Of a DNA stretch of 64,000 bases, positions 63,985 to 64,000 are shown one piece after another (within the stretch, counting starts at the first letter, position 1; each line of letters begins with the position of its first letter). Source of the stretch: Ascaris suum. Lineage: Eukaryota > Nematoda > Chromadorea > Rhabditida > Ascarididae. Location: contig CM024179.1 in NCBI GenBank assembly GCA_013433145.1, positions 62,001-126,000 on the forward strand, read 5' to 3'. The notes below the pieces were generated by a model that did no database searches, was not told the origin of the DNA, and saw nothing but the letters and a program-made list of their open reading frames with translations. The position numbers were made by a program, and so were the translations under genes.

Positions 63985-64000
63985 CTGCAAAAGGTACACC

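Overview
This window is nuclear DNA from a eukaryote, most likely a parasitic nematode. The signs are small exons (about 40-380 nt) with GT..AG borders, introns that are either short (58-600 nt, right end) or several kb and full of repeats (left end), about one third to 40 percent GC by eye, long pure (TA)n tracts, and a 2.7 kb array of degenerate AAGCCT/GCCTAA hexamers, a permutation of the nematode telomere repeat TTAGGC. There are no operons, rRNA, tRNA, CRISPR array or prokaryotic mobile elements. Clade and species are not settled. All exon calls come from reading splice signals, reading-frame continuity and protein-like composition by eye, so most are partial gene models.

Left part (1-19 kb, + strand). 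A series of coiled-coil exons between 7.3 and 14.0 kb resembles the C-terminal half of rootletin (CHE-10/CROCC type). Several are broken: one has two frame slips, and three carry single in-frame stops (TAA, TGA, TAG), each one C-to-T change away from Gln or Arg. The gaps hold two kinds of AT-rich repeat, TTAGTT/TTATTA-like at 7.5-10.1 kb and TTTATA-like at 14.0-18.4 kb, plus one copy of a 1.1 kb dispersed repeat.

Centre-left (19-26 kb, + strand). Exons with immunoglobulin I-set features (GDPKPEPQWYFKG; GDRVVLEC) lie at 20.98 and 22.0 kb, and the second copy of the dispersed repeat is at 23.1-24.2 kb.

Centre (26-51 kb). Small - strand exons encoding Ser/Arg/Pro-rich protein lie at 32.4-36.4 kb, and three more at 48.7-50.7 kb. 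Between them is a nearly perfect inverted repeat (arms about 2.06 kb, spacer about 1.08 kb) at 40.8-46.0 kb, next to one copy of a 450-bp repeat whose second copy is at 54.3 kb.

Right (51-64 kb). Two + strand exon candidates (52.2 and 54.0 kb), the telomere-like hexamer array (55.0-57.7 kb), a 169-bp (TA)n tract, and a well-supported - strand gene from beyond 64.0 kb down to a stop at 58,969. That gene has MSP/ASH (PapD-like immunoglobulin fold) segments in its upstream part and an unrecognised C-terminal part. Two of its exons each need one base inserted in a homopolymer for the frame to stay open. Together with the stops in the left gene this points either to residual sequence errors or to local gene decay.
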